A DNA stretch of 64,000 nt from Rhodanobacteraceae bacterium (GTDB lineage: Bacteria; Pseudomonadota; Gammaproteobacteria; Xanthomonadales; SZUA-5): contig JADKFD010000029.1 of the NCBI GenBank assembly GCA_016717705.1, forward strand, positions 7,040 through 71,039, given 5' to 3'. Shown here piece after piece: positions 1 through 7,403 of the stretch. Below the pieces are notes generated by a model. That model was not told the origin of the DNA. It did not search any database and saw only the letters and a program-made list of their open reading frames with translations. A program made the position numbers and the translations under genes. Numbering within the stretch: position 1 is the stretch's first letter; each line of letters opens with the position of its first letter.

Positions 1-816
1 GCGCAGGCACTCGCGCAGGGTGTGGTCATGGATGTCGAGCACCTTGCGCAGGGGTTCCTGGTAGCCGCCGGCGAGGTTCCAGGCGACCGGCAGCTGACGC
101 GCCGCGCAGTGCTCGAACACGATGCGGTCGCGCAGTGCGAGTTGCTCGTCGGTGAGCCAGCCGCCGAGCGGGTCGTCGATGTGCGGGTCGGCGCCGGCCT
201 GGTAGAGCAGCACGTCGCAGCCTTCGAAGCGGCGCAGCATCATGGGCAGGCGCTGGAGAAAGGTCTCCGCCTGGCTGGGATCGGTGTAGTTCTCGCCGAC
301 GGTGCAATGCTCGACGCGGGTCTCGCCGGTCTGGGCGAGGATGTCGTCGGTGCCGTCGCCGTAGTGCATGTCGGCGTCGAAGATGCCGACGCGGTGCGCC
401 AGTCCTTCGGTCAGCAGCACGCGCGCGGTGACCATCAGGCCGTTGAAGGTGCAGAAGCCTGAGGCCTCGTCGAAACTGGCGTGATGGAAGCCCGAGCACG
501 GCGCGATGGTGGCGGTGCGTTGGGCGATCGCACCGCGTGCGGCGGCGAGCATGGCGCCGCTGGTGTAGGGCAGGCTGGTGGCGACATCGCGCGAGGTGTT
601 GCCGAAGCCGTTGAGCAGCCGGCCGGCGAGGATGCCGGTCACAAAGTCACGGTCGTGCGCGAGGCACAGTTGCTCGACCGTCACCGGCGCCGGCTCGATC
701 AGATTCAGCTTCGGCGCGAGCGCCAGCCAGGACTCGACGACGAGGCGCGGCTTGTGGGCGCTCGGCGAGCTCGCCTGCGGCGGGCCGAGCATCCTGGGGG
801 TGTAGTAGACGTTCAT
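1..816 (-). CDS. histone deacetylase-fold hydrolase, 3' end cut by window edge
   Basis: A 272-codon open frame begins with ATG at 816 and runs off the left edge, so the C-terminus is missing. It shows landmarks of the zinc-dependent histone deacetylase / acetoin-utilisation / acetylpolyamine amidohydrolase superfamily: the His pair in SGFHHA (residues 111-112), the metal-binding FDADMHYGDGT segment (Asp149, His151) and a second Asp in YQAGADPHIDD (Asp210). Bacterial members hydrolyse amide bonds in acetylated polyamines, lysines or similar substrates in the cytoplasm; the substrate here cannot be told from sequence. The gene starts a short distance downstream of an unrelated minus-strand operon and has its own upstream gap. 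Family assignment is confident from these motifs; the exact activity is not. Confidence 0.88.
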   Translation of the reverse strand, partial: MNVYYTPRMLGPPQASSPSAHKPRLVVESWLALAPKLNLIEPAPVTVEQLCLAHDRDFVTGILAGRLLNGFGNTSRDVATSLPYTSGAMLAAARGAIAQRTATIAPCSGFHHASFDEASGFCTFNGLMVTARVLLTEGLAHRVGIFDADMHYGDGTDDILAQTGETRVEHCTVGENYTDPSQAETFLQRLPMMLRRFEGCDVLLYQAGADPHIDDPLGGWLTDEQLALRDRIVFEHCAARQLPVAWNLAGGYQEPLRKVLDIHDHTLRECLR

Positions 817-959
817 GGGTTCTGCCTCGATGGTCGCGGTTGAATAACGGGGTGTAGCCCGGGGTGGCGCGCGTACCAGTGTGGGGAGAGGCGCTGCTGT
901 TCGGTCGCGCCTCCCCGGGGAGCCGCGATGCGGCACCCCGGGCTACACGGGTGCGGGCT

Positions 960-1340
960 TCATTCGCCTGCGGTGGGTTTGCCAGTCGCGTCCGAGTCGC
1001 CGGCCTCCATCCCGTGCATCGCAAGATTCAGCAACGCCTCCCCGTCGGGTTCGATTGGGGTGCGCTCGTACGCTGGCTGCCCACTGCGGCGCCAGGCATG
1101 GATGACGCCCACGTCGAGGAACGGATCGCCGCCGAATTCGAGGATGTCGGCGATGGCTTCCTCGCGCGTCAGGGCGGGATGGGAACGCAGGACCCGGTCG
1201 AGGAGGGAGTCCGGCTTCGTCTCCGGTCCCGGCGGCACCACCGCCTCGTCATCGGGCGCCAGCGGCAATCCCGGCGCCAGCGACAGCGCCTGCAGCACGT
1301 CATCGACCGGGACGTCTGCGGCTTTGCGTTGGGTGCTCAT
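960..1340 (-). CDS. hypothetical protein, last gene of the HD-domain operon
   Basis: A 126-residue protein starting MSTQRKAADV; I do not recognise a family. The start ATG at 1340 overlaps the stop of the upstream gene by four bases (ATGA), which decides this start over longer readings and implies translational coupling. The middle (LLDRVLRSHPALTREEAIADILEFGG) looks like a short helical segment seen in small proteins of unknown function. It is acidic and proline-rich, with no signal peptide or membrane span. Being the fourth of four overlapping genes behind an HD-domain protein, it probably serves the same unknown process. Confidence 0.75.
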   Translation of the reverse strand: MSTQRKAADVPVDDVLQALSLAPGLPLAPDDEAVVPPGPETKPDSLLDRVLRSHPALTREEAIADILEFGGDPFLDVGVIHAWRRSGQPAYERTPIEPDGEALLNLAMHGMEAGDSDATGKPTAGE

Positions 1341-1603
1341 GACTGCACCTCCGGTTCCGGCACCAGTGCCGGTCCTAGACAGAACTCCTTGAGAAAGCGC
1401 TGGCGGATCGGTTCCGGGTCGCGGGTGTGGTAAGTGGTTCCGACCCAGGTCAGCCCGGGCGCGGTGGAGATCTCGTAGCGGCGGGACACCGTCCCCGGCT
1501 GCTCGTCGATCCACTCCTCGAGGTAGTTGAGCAGCAGGCGCGTGGTGCCGATTTCGTGGGTGGCGCCAATCTCACCGAGTGAGACGGCCAACGCCCGGAT
1601 CAA
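1337..1603 (-). CDS. small hypothetical protein in HD-domain operon
   Basis: An 88-residue protein (MIRALAVSLGEIGATHEIGT...). No family recognised. Both ends overlap neighbours by ATGA: its start at 1603 overlaps the stop of the 1600-1911 gene and its stop overlaps the start of the 960-1340 gene. The middle contains alternating hydrophobic segments (RYEISTAPGLTWVGTTYH) suggesting beta strands, so it may be a small globular cytoplasmic protein. The unbroken overlaps are the main evidence that it is translated. Confidence 0.72.
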   Translation of the reverse strand: MIRALAVSLGEIGATHEIGTTRLLLNYLEEWIDEQPGTVSRRYEISTAPGLTWVGTTYHTRDPEPIRQRFLKEFCLGPALVPEPEVQS

Positions 1604-1911
1604 TCGTCATCGTCCTCGCGGGGTGCTTCGGCGAAGACCTGCGATGCGCGCGCCTGCGCGTAAGTCCACGCCGAAAACTCGAAGTCGCCGGGGCCGATCA
1701 CCATCGGGTCCTCGCCGAAGCTCTTGTAGCGCGTCAGCAACTGCTCGACGCTCTTCGCGTGACGCTTCTCCTTGCGCAGCGAGGCATCGACGATCCCGCG
1801 CGCAGCGCTGATCGCATGGCTGGCCGATGGATACGGGCCACGCGTGTAGGTCTCGCTCTCGTCCTGGTAGTGGAAGTTGTCGTAGACCTTCAGGAACCAC
1901 TGGGCACTCAC
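1600..1911 (-). CDS. hypothetical protein in HD-domain operon
   Basis: A 103-residue protein (MSAQWFLKVYDNFHYQDESE...) with a strongly acidic tail ending in four Asp. It starts inside the stop codon of the HD-domain gene (ATGA at 1908-1911), so the two are almost certainly co-translated. The N-terminal aromatic stretch followed by an alpha-helical, charged middle resembles small soluble proteins of plasmid or phage origin, but no named family is evident. No transmembrane segment or signal peptide is seen. Confidence 0.74.
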   Translation of the reverse strand: MSAQWFLKVYDNFHYQDESETYTRGPYPSASHAISAARGIVDASLRKEKRHAKSVEQLLTRYKSFGEDPMVIGPGDFEFSAWTYAQARASQVFAEAPREDDDD

Positions 1912-2531
1912 GACAGCCCCTTGCGCTCAGCTGCGCCAGCCAACTCGTGAATGCGCGCCACGACGTCATCGAAGGCGCGCGCCATCGGTGCACTGCGGGC
2001 CGCCAGGATCTCGGCCAGCGACTGGTAGTAACCCAGCGTGCCCTCGCGTCTGGCGGTGAAGCGCTCGAAGACGGTGATGCCAATCACAGGATTTTCCAGA
2101 TCGCCCAAGATTGCGCGGGCGTTGTGCAGCTTGTCGCAGCCGGAAACCAGCAGGACCGACTCCGGCACATGCTGCAGATGACCGAGATAGGCCAGCTTGC
2201 GCTCGCGCCAGTGGTCGAGCGCGCTGCCGGTCTGCTGCGCATGCGCCTTGCTCTCGACCGTGCCATCGGTGCACGCCTTGACGATGTCGCCAACGACGTC
2301 GCCAAACTGCGCGCGGATGGTGCCCTCGTGGCCGGCGCCGCAATCTTCCAGCACATCGTGCAGCAGGCCGGCGATGGCCTGGTCTTCGCTGCCGCCGTAT
2401 TCCAGCACCAGGCTGGCGACACCGAGCAGATGGTAGATGTAGGGAATGCCGCTGCCCTTGCGGAACTGCGGCGCGTGGGCGATGCGCGCGTAGTCGACCG
2501 CGTCGACGAAGCGGCGGGTGAGGATGGTCAT
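1908..2531 (-). CDS. HD-domain phosphohydrolase-like protein (RelA/SpoT hydrolase type)
   Basis: A 207-residue protein carrying an HD domain of the kind found in the hydrolase half of RelA/SpoT proteins. The signature AGLLHDVLED is clear, preceded by an early His (YHLLGVASLVLEYGG) and followed by a possible later metal ligand in SGCDKLHNARAI. Such stand-alone domains bind Mn or other divalent metals and hydrolyse phosphoester bonds in nucleotides; whether this one cleaves (p)ppGpp is unproven. It lacks the synthetase and TGS/ACT regions of full-length SpoT. It heads the overlapping cluster 2531-960 and follows a 64-residue gene by 76 bases. Confidence 0.85.
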   Translation of the reverse strand: MTILTRRFVDAVDYARIAHAPQFRKGSGIPYIYHLLGVASLVLEYGGSEDQAIAGLLHDVLEDCGAGHEGTIRAQFGDVVGDIVKACTDGTVESKAHAQQTGSALDHWRERKLAYLGHLQHVPESVLLVSGCDKLHNARAILGDLENPVIGITVFERFTARREGTLGYYQSLAEILAARSAPMARAFDDVVARIHELAGAAERKGLS

Positions 2532-2607
2532 GCTGTGCTCCTGTGGTCAGAAGTGCCCGTCAACGCCGGCAGGCGATGGCGGATCGAAGTACTCGGGGGA
2601 ATCAGCC

Positions 2608-2802
2608 TCAGCCCTGACGGGCCAGACGTTCGTGGGCCGCCTGCGACTGCAGCTCGGAGAGCAGACCCAGCGCCTGACAGCAGGCGCCGAAGCCGGCCAC
2701 GTCACGACGCTCCAACTCGGCCTCACGCGCGACAAAGAACTGGCGCTGGACGGCATCCAGCGACGCGACGAATCGATCAAAGGTCAACAACGCAATGGTC
2801 AT
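2608..2802 (-). CDS. small hypothetical protein upstream of HD-domain gene
   Basis: A 64-residue, mostly helical protein (MTIALLTFDRFVASLDAVQRQFF...). The open frame extends further upstream without a plausible protein-like sequence, so the ATG at 2802 is preferred. No family recognised. It is co-oriented with the HD-domain gene and separated by 76 bases, so it may be the operon's first cistron. The heptad-like spacing of leucine and alanine suggests a short coiled coil. Confidence 0.6.
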   Translation of the reverse strand: MTIALLTFDRFVASLDAVQRQFFVAREAELERRDVAGFGACCQALGLLSELQSQAAHERLARQG

Positions 2803-3048
2803 GGCGCTACTCCAACTGGCATGGGCGGGAAGTCGCCCCTGCCGAACCCAGTCGGAGGAACGACGCTTTACCAGAATTTGTATTCCGCCCTGGAAGTTGT
2901 CTGTCTTAAACCGGCGGTGTGGCGGTTTGCTGCCACGCTGTGATTCTACCACTGGATCGGCCGGGTTGCCGCCAGGCGCCATCGGCGCAACTTGCCGCGA
3001 GCCTCACTCAGTGCCCGTGGGCTGCTCTGCCCTCCAGTTCACGCCCAC

Positions 3049-3070
3049 AAAAAAGCCGCCTCGCGGCGGC
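3049..3070 (-). terminator. Rho-independent terminator
   Basis: Read on the minus strand, the stem GCCGCC-GCGA-GGCGGC is followed directly by six T residues, a classical intrinsic terminator. It lies 27 bases after the stop of the 3097-3582 gene and ends that transcript. It also separates that gene from the smaller genes further downstream. Confidence 0.85.
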
Positions 3071-3096
3071 CAATCTGTTGCAACAAGAAGCCGGCC

Positions 3097-3582
3097 CTAT
3101 GCCGCCTTCTTTTCCTCCGGCGCAAGCCGTCGGGTCTTGCTGAAGCGCGAACCCAGGTCACGGCGCAGCTGGTCCAGACCTTCACGACCACTGACCGCCT
3201 TGAGCAAGCCGTAACCGCGCATGGCGGCTGCCATGGCATCGCTGCCGAGGGCAAAGTCGGTGTCTTCGCCACGCTCCAGCAGACGCGTCAGGCGCATCAG
3301 CCGCGGACGCAGGGCGTCGCGTGCATTCAGGTCAGCCACGGCATCGGCCAGATCCAGATTCGGCGGAATCAGTTGCGGATTCTCCGACAGCATCCGCAGC
3401 GTCTGGCGACAGAAGTACTCGGACTTTTCGCCGAGCTTGGTCGCACGGCGCTTGTCCGCAGTGGTGAGTGCCACCAGCCCTGCGAGCTGGCGCTCCAGTT
3501 CGTTGATGGCGGTATCGATGGCGGTCAGCTGCACATCGGTGAAGTTCAGGGTAGCGAGGTTCGTCATTGCTGCATTCTCCAT
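3097..3582 (-). CDS. conserved hypothetical protein, source of a fragment at 19.5 kb
   Basis: A 161-residue soluble protein beginning MENAAMTNLATLNFTDVQLT; a second ATG at codon 6 is an alternative start. It is rich in helices and Leu-Arg heptads, with a central conserved stretch TTADKRRATKLGEKSEYFCR and a C-terminal run of Lys and Ala. I do not recognise a named domain. A partial second copy (about 37 codons around the central stretch) lies at 19474-19583 fused to a HIT-domain fragment, so this gene or a relative has taken part in local duplication. It is monocistronic, with its own terminator. Confidence 0.8.
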   Translation of the reverse strand: MENAAMTNLATLNFTDVQLTAIDTAINELERQLAGLVALTTADKRRATKLGEKSEYFCRQTLRMLSENPQLIPPNLDLADAVADLNARDALRPRLMRLTRLLERGEDTDFALGSDAMAAAMRGYGLLKAVSGREGLDQLRRDLGSRFSKTRRLAPEEKKAA

Positions 3583-4471
3583 GTCGTTTCAGATGCCCGA
3601 CCGGCGCCGTCGCCGATCAGGTGTGCCACTCGGCACGGGATGCATTTGACGACCCGCCAGTCTCAGGGATTGAGACTGCATGTAAACGAATGCAACAAGA
3701 CATGCCGGGTAGGGCAATTCCGATCACGGCGGCAGCAACCGAAGCCGCGCCCAGGCCGGCGATCACTGGCGCCGCCCCACGCATGAGTCACACCGATGCC
3801 AGCGGTGTCCTTCACGACGTCATCGACCTTCGCCGGGATGGCAGCCCGGATATCGCGGCATGCATCGATGCCATCGACGCGAGCACCTCACACCCCGCAG
3901 ACCCCAGCCGTCATGACCGCCGATAGGTCCCGGCATGAGCGCGGACGCAAGCGTTGCCATCGACGCATGGGTCCGACCACCGCCACGAACTGATCGACGA
4001 CATGTAGCCACAGCACGAACCACCCGCGCCGACGTCAACCGATAACCACACACAACGCATCGACGCGTCGATCGCACCGGACCGTTGCCATCCGCGCATG
4101 TGGTCGATGCCATCGACAACCGCGTCGGTCCCGTCCCGCCACCCCACCGATGCCATGCGCGATCATGACCGTCCCCGTCACACCAATGGACCGGACCCAT
4201 CCGCGCAGACGTGGATGCTTGCGCGGATAGCAACGCTGACCTGGCGAACCTGCCCGAGTGCCTGCGGCCCCGGCTCTTCCTGTGGGAGCGGGTTCACCCC
4301 GCGATCTTTTGACTCCTTCGCGCAAACTCGCCGCAGCCTGCTGCCACGCTCAGAGCAAGCAGGATGTGGTGAGTGAAGCGAACCGCATCGGTCGCGAAAA
4401 TGATGCGCGCGAACCCCGGCTACACCGCGATCGATGTGGTTCGCAGGCTCACCACAGCCTACGCGGGCTTA
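3583..4471. other. gene-poor region with recurrent CATCGAC-type motifs
   Basis: No convincing gene is seen in this 0.9-kb stretch; the open frames present have atypical composition and no recognisable domains. Between about 3820 and 4115 the words CATCGA/GATCGAC recur (3821, 3863, 3872, 3958, 3992, 4059, 4102, 4111), often as GATGCCATCGAC. A 'gtgggagcgg...cccgcga' repeat begins at 4281. The stretch could be decayed coding sequence or a regulatory/repeat spacer. Confidence 0.5.
4281..4304 (+). repeat. interspersed palindromic repeat, 'gtgggagcgg' family
   Basis: The unit tgtgggagcgggttcacccc plus gcga is one of several copies of a repeat found in this window at intergenic positions (also about 5148, 35100, 46550, 46658, 59779 and, diverged, 61618). 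It resembles REP elements of gammaproteobacteria. It sits between the noncoding stretch and the toxin-antitoxin pair. Confidence 0.7.
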
Positions 4472-4762
4472 TCAAGCTGGCGTCAATGTCATCTTGAATC
4501 CCAAGGCCTTGGCCACCTTCAGCACGGTGGCAAAGCTCGGGTTGCCTTCACCCGAGAGGGCCTTGTAGAGACCCTCCCGCGTTAAACCCGTCTCGCGCGC
4601 AAGGTGGCTGATGTTGCGTGCCCGGGCGACCACGCCAAGCGCGTGCGCGATGAAGGCCGGATCGTCGCTGCCTTCATCCATGCACGCCGCCATGTATCCG
4701 GCGATGTCTTCCTCGGTCTTCAAGTACTCTGCCGAGTCCCAGCGGGTGGTCTTCACAGTCAT
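4472..4762 (-). CDS. HigA-like antitoxin with helix-turn-helix (addiction-module antidote)
   Basis: A 96-residue protein, MTVKTTRWDSAEYLKTEEDI..., typical of the 'probable addiction module antidote protein' family: an N-terminal segment containing AEYLKTEEDIAGYM and a C-terminal HTH (LARETGLTREGLYKALSGEGNPSFATVLKVAKALGF). These bind the cognate RelE/HigB toxin and the operon promoter. The ATG at 4762 overlaps the restored stop of the toxin gene (ATGA), and the toxin lies upstream, the usual HigBA order. A longer frame fuses the toxin N-terminus to the antitoxin, but only because the toxin is frameshifted, so the start at 4762 is correct. Confidence 0.9.
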   Translation of the reverse strand: MTVKTTRWDSAEYLKTEEDIAGYMAACMDEGSDDPAFIAHALGVVARARNISHLARETGLTREGLYKALSGEGNPSFATVLKVAKALGFKMTLTPA

Positions 4763-5059
4763 GGCGCCTCCTGGATCTGCGCCGACAAAGCAAGCGCAAG
4801 GGCGATGTCGTCGCTTTGCGTGGACTTGTCGCCGCCACACAACAAAATGACGAGCAAGCCGCCACGTTCGGAATAGTAGACACGGTACCCAGGCCCGATC
4901 GAGTTTCATTTCGACCACGCCACCCGTCAGCACGCGATGCTGGCCCGGATTACCGGTCGCCAACCGATCGATGCGCACCTGGATGCGCAGCCTAGCTTGC
5001 CGGTCACGAAGGCCGGCAAACCAATCAGCGAACTGCTCAGTCTTGCGGACCTCGTACAT
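4759..5059 (-). pseudogene. RelE/HigB-family toxin, frameshifted
   Basis: Codons from 5059 give MYEVRKTEQFADWFAGLRDR...GGVVEMKLD, the N-terminal two thirds of a RelE/HigB-type ribosome-dependent mRNA interferase. At about 4899 the frame changes: the expected continuation GPGYRVYYSERGGLLVILLC appears in the next frame and ends in a TGA overlapping the antitoxin ATG. The total length of 301 bases is one base over a whole number of codons, so a 1-nt insertion explains it. As written the toxin is inactive and would read into the antitoxin. A consensus error is equally possible because both halves are well conserved. Confidence 0.82.
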
Positions 5060-5147
5060 GTGTCAACTGTAGTTCACAGATTGACCAGGGTCAACGTCAG
5101 CACCGGAATCATCTTCGCGGCGCGGCGAGTTGCACCCGCAGCTTTCC

Positions 5148-5170
5148 TGGGGAGCGGATTCACTCCGCGA
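5148..5170 (+). repeat. interspersed palindromic repeat, diverged copy
   Basis: The sequence tggggagcggattcactccg with cga is a diverged member of the same REP-like family as the copy at 4281. It lies between the toxin start and the helicase gene. Confidence 0.6.
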
Positions 5171-5309
5171 TGTCTCTTCTTGCGGGTTGCTTTAGCCGGG
5201 TTCCCGAAAACCCCACCCCATCCACGCCGGGCGTATCTTCCAGGCATCGTGTTTCATTGGACGCAGGCCGCCAACCCATGTGTCCCCCTGTGCCAGCGGC
5301 CCACACCCG

Positions 5310-7403
5310 ATGACCGATTCCGCCGCCGGCATCGCCGACACCCGCGGCCACTACCGCCGCCAGCGCAGCCTGTACGCGGACGACCTCGCCCATTTCCTGG
5401 CGCGCTCACCTGAATCCATCCTCGGTCTGCTCGCCGGCGCCACCGGCTTTCCCGTCACCCTCGAACAGCGCTTCGCCTGGACCGAGCAGATCGCACTGCT
5501 GCGCGATGCGCTGAGCGGCCTGGAAGGTCGCGGCCGGATCTACTTCGAGTACGCGATCCCGCGCCTGGGCAAGTGGATCGATGTGCTGCTGGTGCTGGAT
5601 CACGTCGTCTTCGTCATCGAGTTCAAGGTCGGCGAGGCGACGTTCAATCGCGCCGCCATCGATCAGGTCTGGGACTACGCCCTCGATCTGCGCAACTTCC
5701 ACGAGACCAGTCACGGCATTCCGATCGCACCGATGCTGGTCGCCACCCAGGCCAAACCGGTGATCCTCGGCGTCGTGCTGCGCGCCAACGACGCGCTGAT
5801 GCCGGAGCCCGTGTGTGCCGGCGCCACGCAGATCCGCGCGGCCATCACGCACATCCTCGAACTGCTCGCCGGCCCTAGACTCGATCCCGATGCCTGGGAG
5901 CGCGGGCGCTATCAGCCGACGCCGACGATCATCGAAGCCGCTCGCGCGCTGTACGCGGGGCATTCGGTCGAGGACATTTCCCGCAGCGACGCCGGCGCGG
6001 TGAATCTGACGCGCACCTCGGCGGTGATCGATCGCATCATCCGCGACGCCCGTGTCGAAGGCCGCAAGGCGATCTGCTTCGTCACCGGCGTGCCGGGTGC
6101 CGGCAAGACGCTGGTCGGCCTGGATGTCGCCACCAAGCACCGCGACAAGAACGCCCTGCACAGCGTGTTTCTGTCCGGCAACGGGCCGCTCGTCGCCGTG
6201 CTGCGCGAAGCCCTGGCGCGCGATCACGTACAGCGCGAACTGGCTGCAGGCCGCAAGGTCACCAAGGGCGAAGCGCGCCGATTGGTCAGCGCCTTCATCC
6301 AGAACGTGCACCACTTTCGCGACGAGTGCCTGATCGACCCGAGCCAGCCGCCGGTCGATCACGTGACGCTGTTCGACGAAGCGCAGCGCGCCTGGGATCG
6401 CGCGCAAACCAGCTTCTTCATGCGCCGCAAGAAGAACCAGCCGGATTTCGACCAGTCCGAGCCCGAATTCCTGATCTCCTGCCTCGACCGTCACCCGGAT
6501 TGGGCGGTGGTGGTCTGTCTGGTGGGTGGCGGTCAGGAAATCAACACCGGCGAGGCCGGCGTCAGCGAATGGATCGCCGCGCTATTGCGCAGTTTCCCCA
6601 ACTGGGAAGTACACCTGTCGCCCAAACTGCACGGCAGCGAGTACCGTGCCGAGGCCGGCATCGCCCAGCTACGCGCCAGCCACACCGTGATCGATCACGA
6701 CGCGCTGCATCTGGCCACCTCGATGCGCTCATTCCGCGCCGAGCGCCTCAGCGAGTTCGTGCGACTAGTGCTGGAGCGCGAAGTCATCGCCGCGCGCGAA
6801 GTCCACCGCGAGTTCGCCGGCCGCTATCCCATCGCCCTCACGCGCAGCCTGCCGCGAGCCAAGCAATGGCTACGCGAGCACGCCCGCGGACAGGAGCGCT
6901 ACGGCATCGTCGTCTCCTCCCAAGCCCAGCGCCTCAAGCCCCACGCCATCGACGTCCGCCCGAAGATCGATCCCGTGCATTGGTTCCTGCACGACAAAGA
7001 CGACGTCCGCTCGTCCTACCATCTGGAAGACGTCGGCACCGAGTTCCTGGTTCAAGGCCTGGAACTCGATTGGGCCTGCGTCGTCTGGGACGCCGACCTG
7101 CGCCACGGCAAGGCCGGTTGGCAACACGGCGAATTCGTCGGCACCCGCTGGAACCGCATCCACAAAGTGGCGCGACAGCGATACCTCGAAAACGCCTACC
7201 GCGTGCTGCTGACCCGCGCGCGGCAAGGCATGGTCATTGTTGTGCCCGAGGGAGACTCGAACGACCCAACGCGGAGGCCGGAGTTGTATGACGCGACTTA
7301 TGAGTTCTTGGGGGAAACCGGGGTGGCGGTATTATGGGGGGGGGGGGGGAGAGCGCGCCTCGACAAGAAGATAATTGTCACAGGCCTCTGGCGCACATAC
7401 TAA
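5310..7403 (+). CDS. DUF2075-type superfamily 1 helicase with N-terminal nuclease-like domain
   Basis: A 697-residue protein (an in-frame ATG at 5280 would add ten residues). Walker A is GVPGAGKT (residues 260-267), Walker B is TLFDEAQ (about 350), a sensor region CLVGGGQEINTGEAG follows, and the C-terminal helicase motif is VLLTRAR, the DUF2075/Schlafen-like helicase layout. Near the N-terminus KWIDVLLVLDHVVFVIEFK (Asp91, Glu104, Lys106) matches a PD-(D/E)XK nuclease core, so the protein may couple nucleic-acid unwinding to cleavage. Related proteins are common in defence islands, and this one abuts a retron. The last 25 or so codons run through a 14-G tract and do not look like the family's usual end. 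The stop overlaps the end of the convergent reverse transcriptase gene by four bases. Confidence 0.87.
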   Translation: MTDSAAGIADTRGHYRRQRSLYADDLAHFLARSPESILGLLAGATGFPVTLEQRFAWTEQIALLRDALSGLEGRGRIYFEYAIPRLGKWIDVLLVLDHVVFVIEFKVGEATFNRAAIDQVWDYALDLRNFHETSHGIPIAPMLVATQAKPVILGVVLRANDALMPEPVCAGATQIRAAITHILELLAGPRLDPDAWERGRYQPTPTIIEAARALYAGHSVEDISRSDAGAVNLTRTSAVIDRIIRDARVEGRKAICFVTGVPGAGKTLVGLDVATKHRDKNALHSVFLSGNGPLVAVLREALARDHVQRELAAGRKVTKGEARRLVSAFIQNVHHFRDECLIDPSQPPVDHVTLFDEAQRAWDRAQTSFFMRRKKNQPDFDQSEPEFLISCLDRHPDWAVVVCLVGGGQEINTGEAGVSEWIAALLRSFPNWEVHLSPKLHGSEYRAEAGIAQLRASHTVIDHDALHLATSMRSFRAERLSEFVRLVLEREVIAAREVHREFAGRYPIALTRSLPRAKQWLREHARGQERYGIVVSSQAQRLKPHAIDVRPKIDPVHWFLHDKDDVRSSYHLEDVGTEFLVQGLELDWACVVWDADLRHGKAGWQHGEFVGTRWNRIHKVARQRYLENAYRVLLTRARQGMVIVVPEGDSNDPTRRPELYDATYEFLGETGVAVLWGGGGRARLDKKIIVTGLWRTY
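7336..7349 (+). repeat. homopolymer tract of 14 G inside the helicase 3' end
   Basis: Fourteen consecutive G residues lie within the last 25 codons of the DUF2075 helicase gene. A length change would alter only the C-terminal tail. A tract of exactly the same length occurs at 46597-46610. It could be a slippage site or an assembly/sequencing artefact. Confidence 0.9.

Noticed and set aside
4472..5059. A single 195-residue fused toxin-antitoxin protein
   Set aside because: The fusion exists only because of the toxin frameshift; the middle 50 residues are out-of-frame translation of the toxin C-terminus.
7336..7349. Calling the helicase phase-variable
   Set aside because: The tract is at the very 3' end, so slippage changes only a short tail, and an artefact is equally likely; reported only as an oddity.
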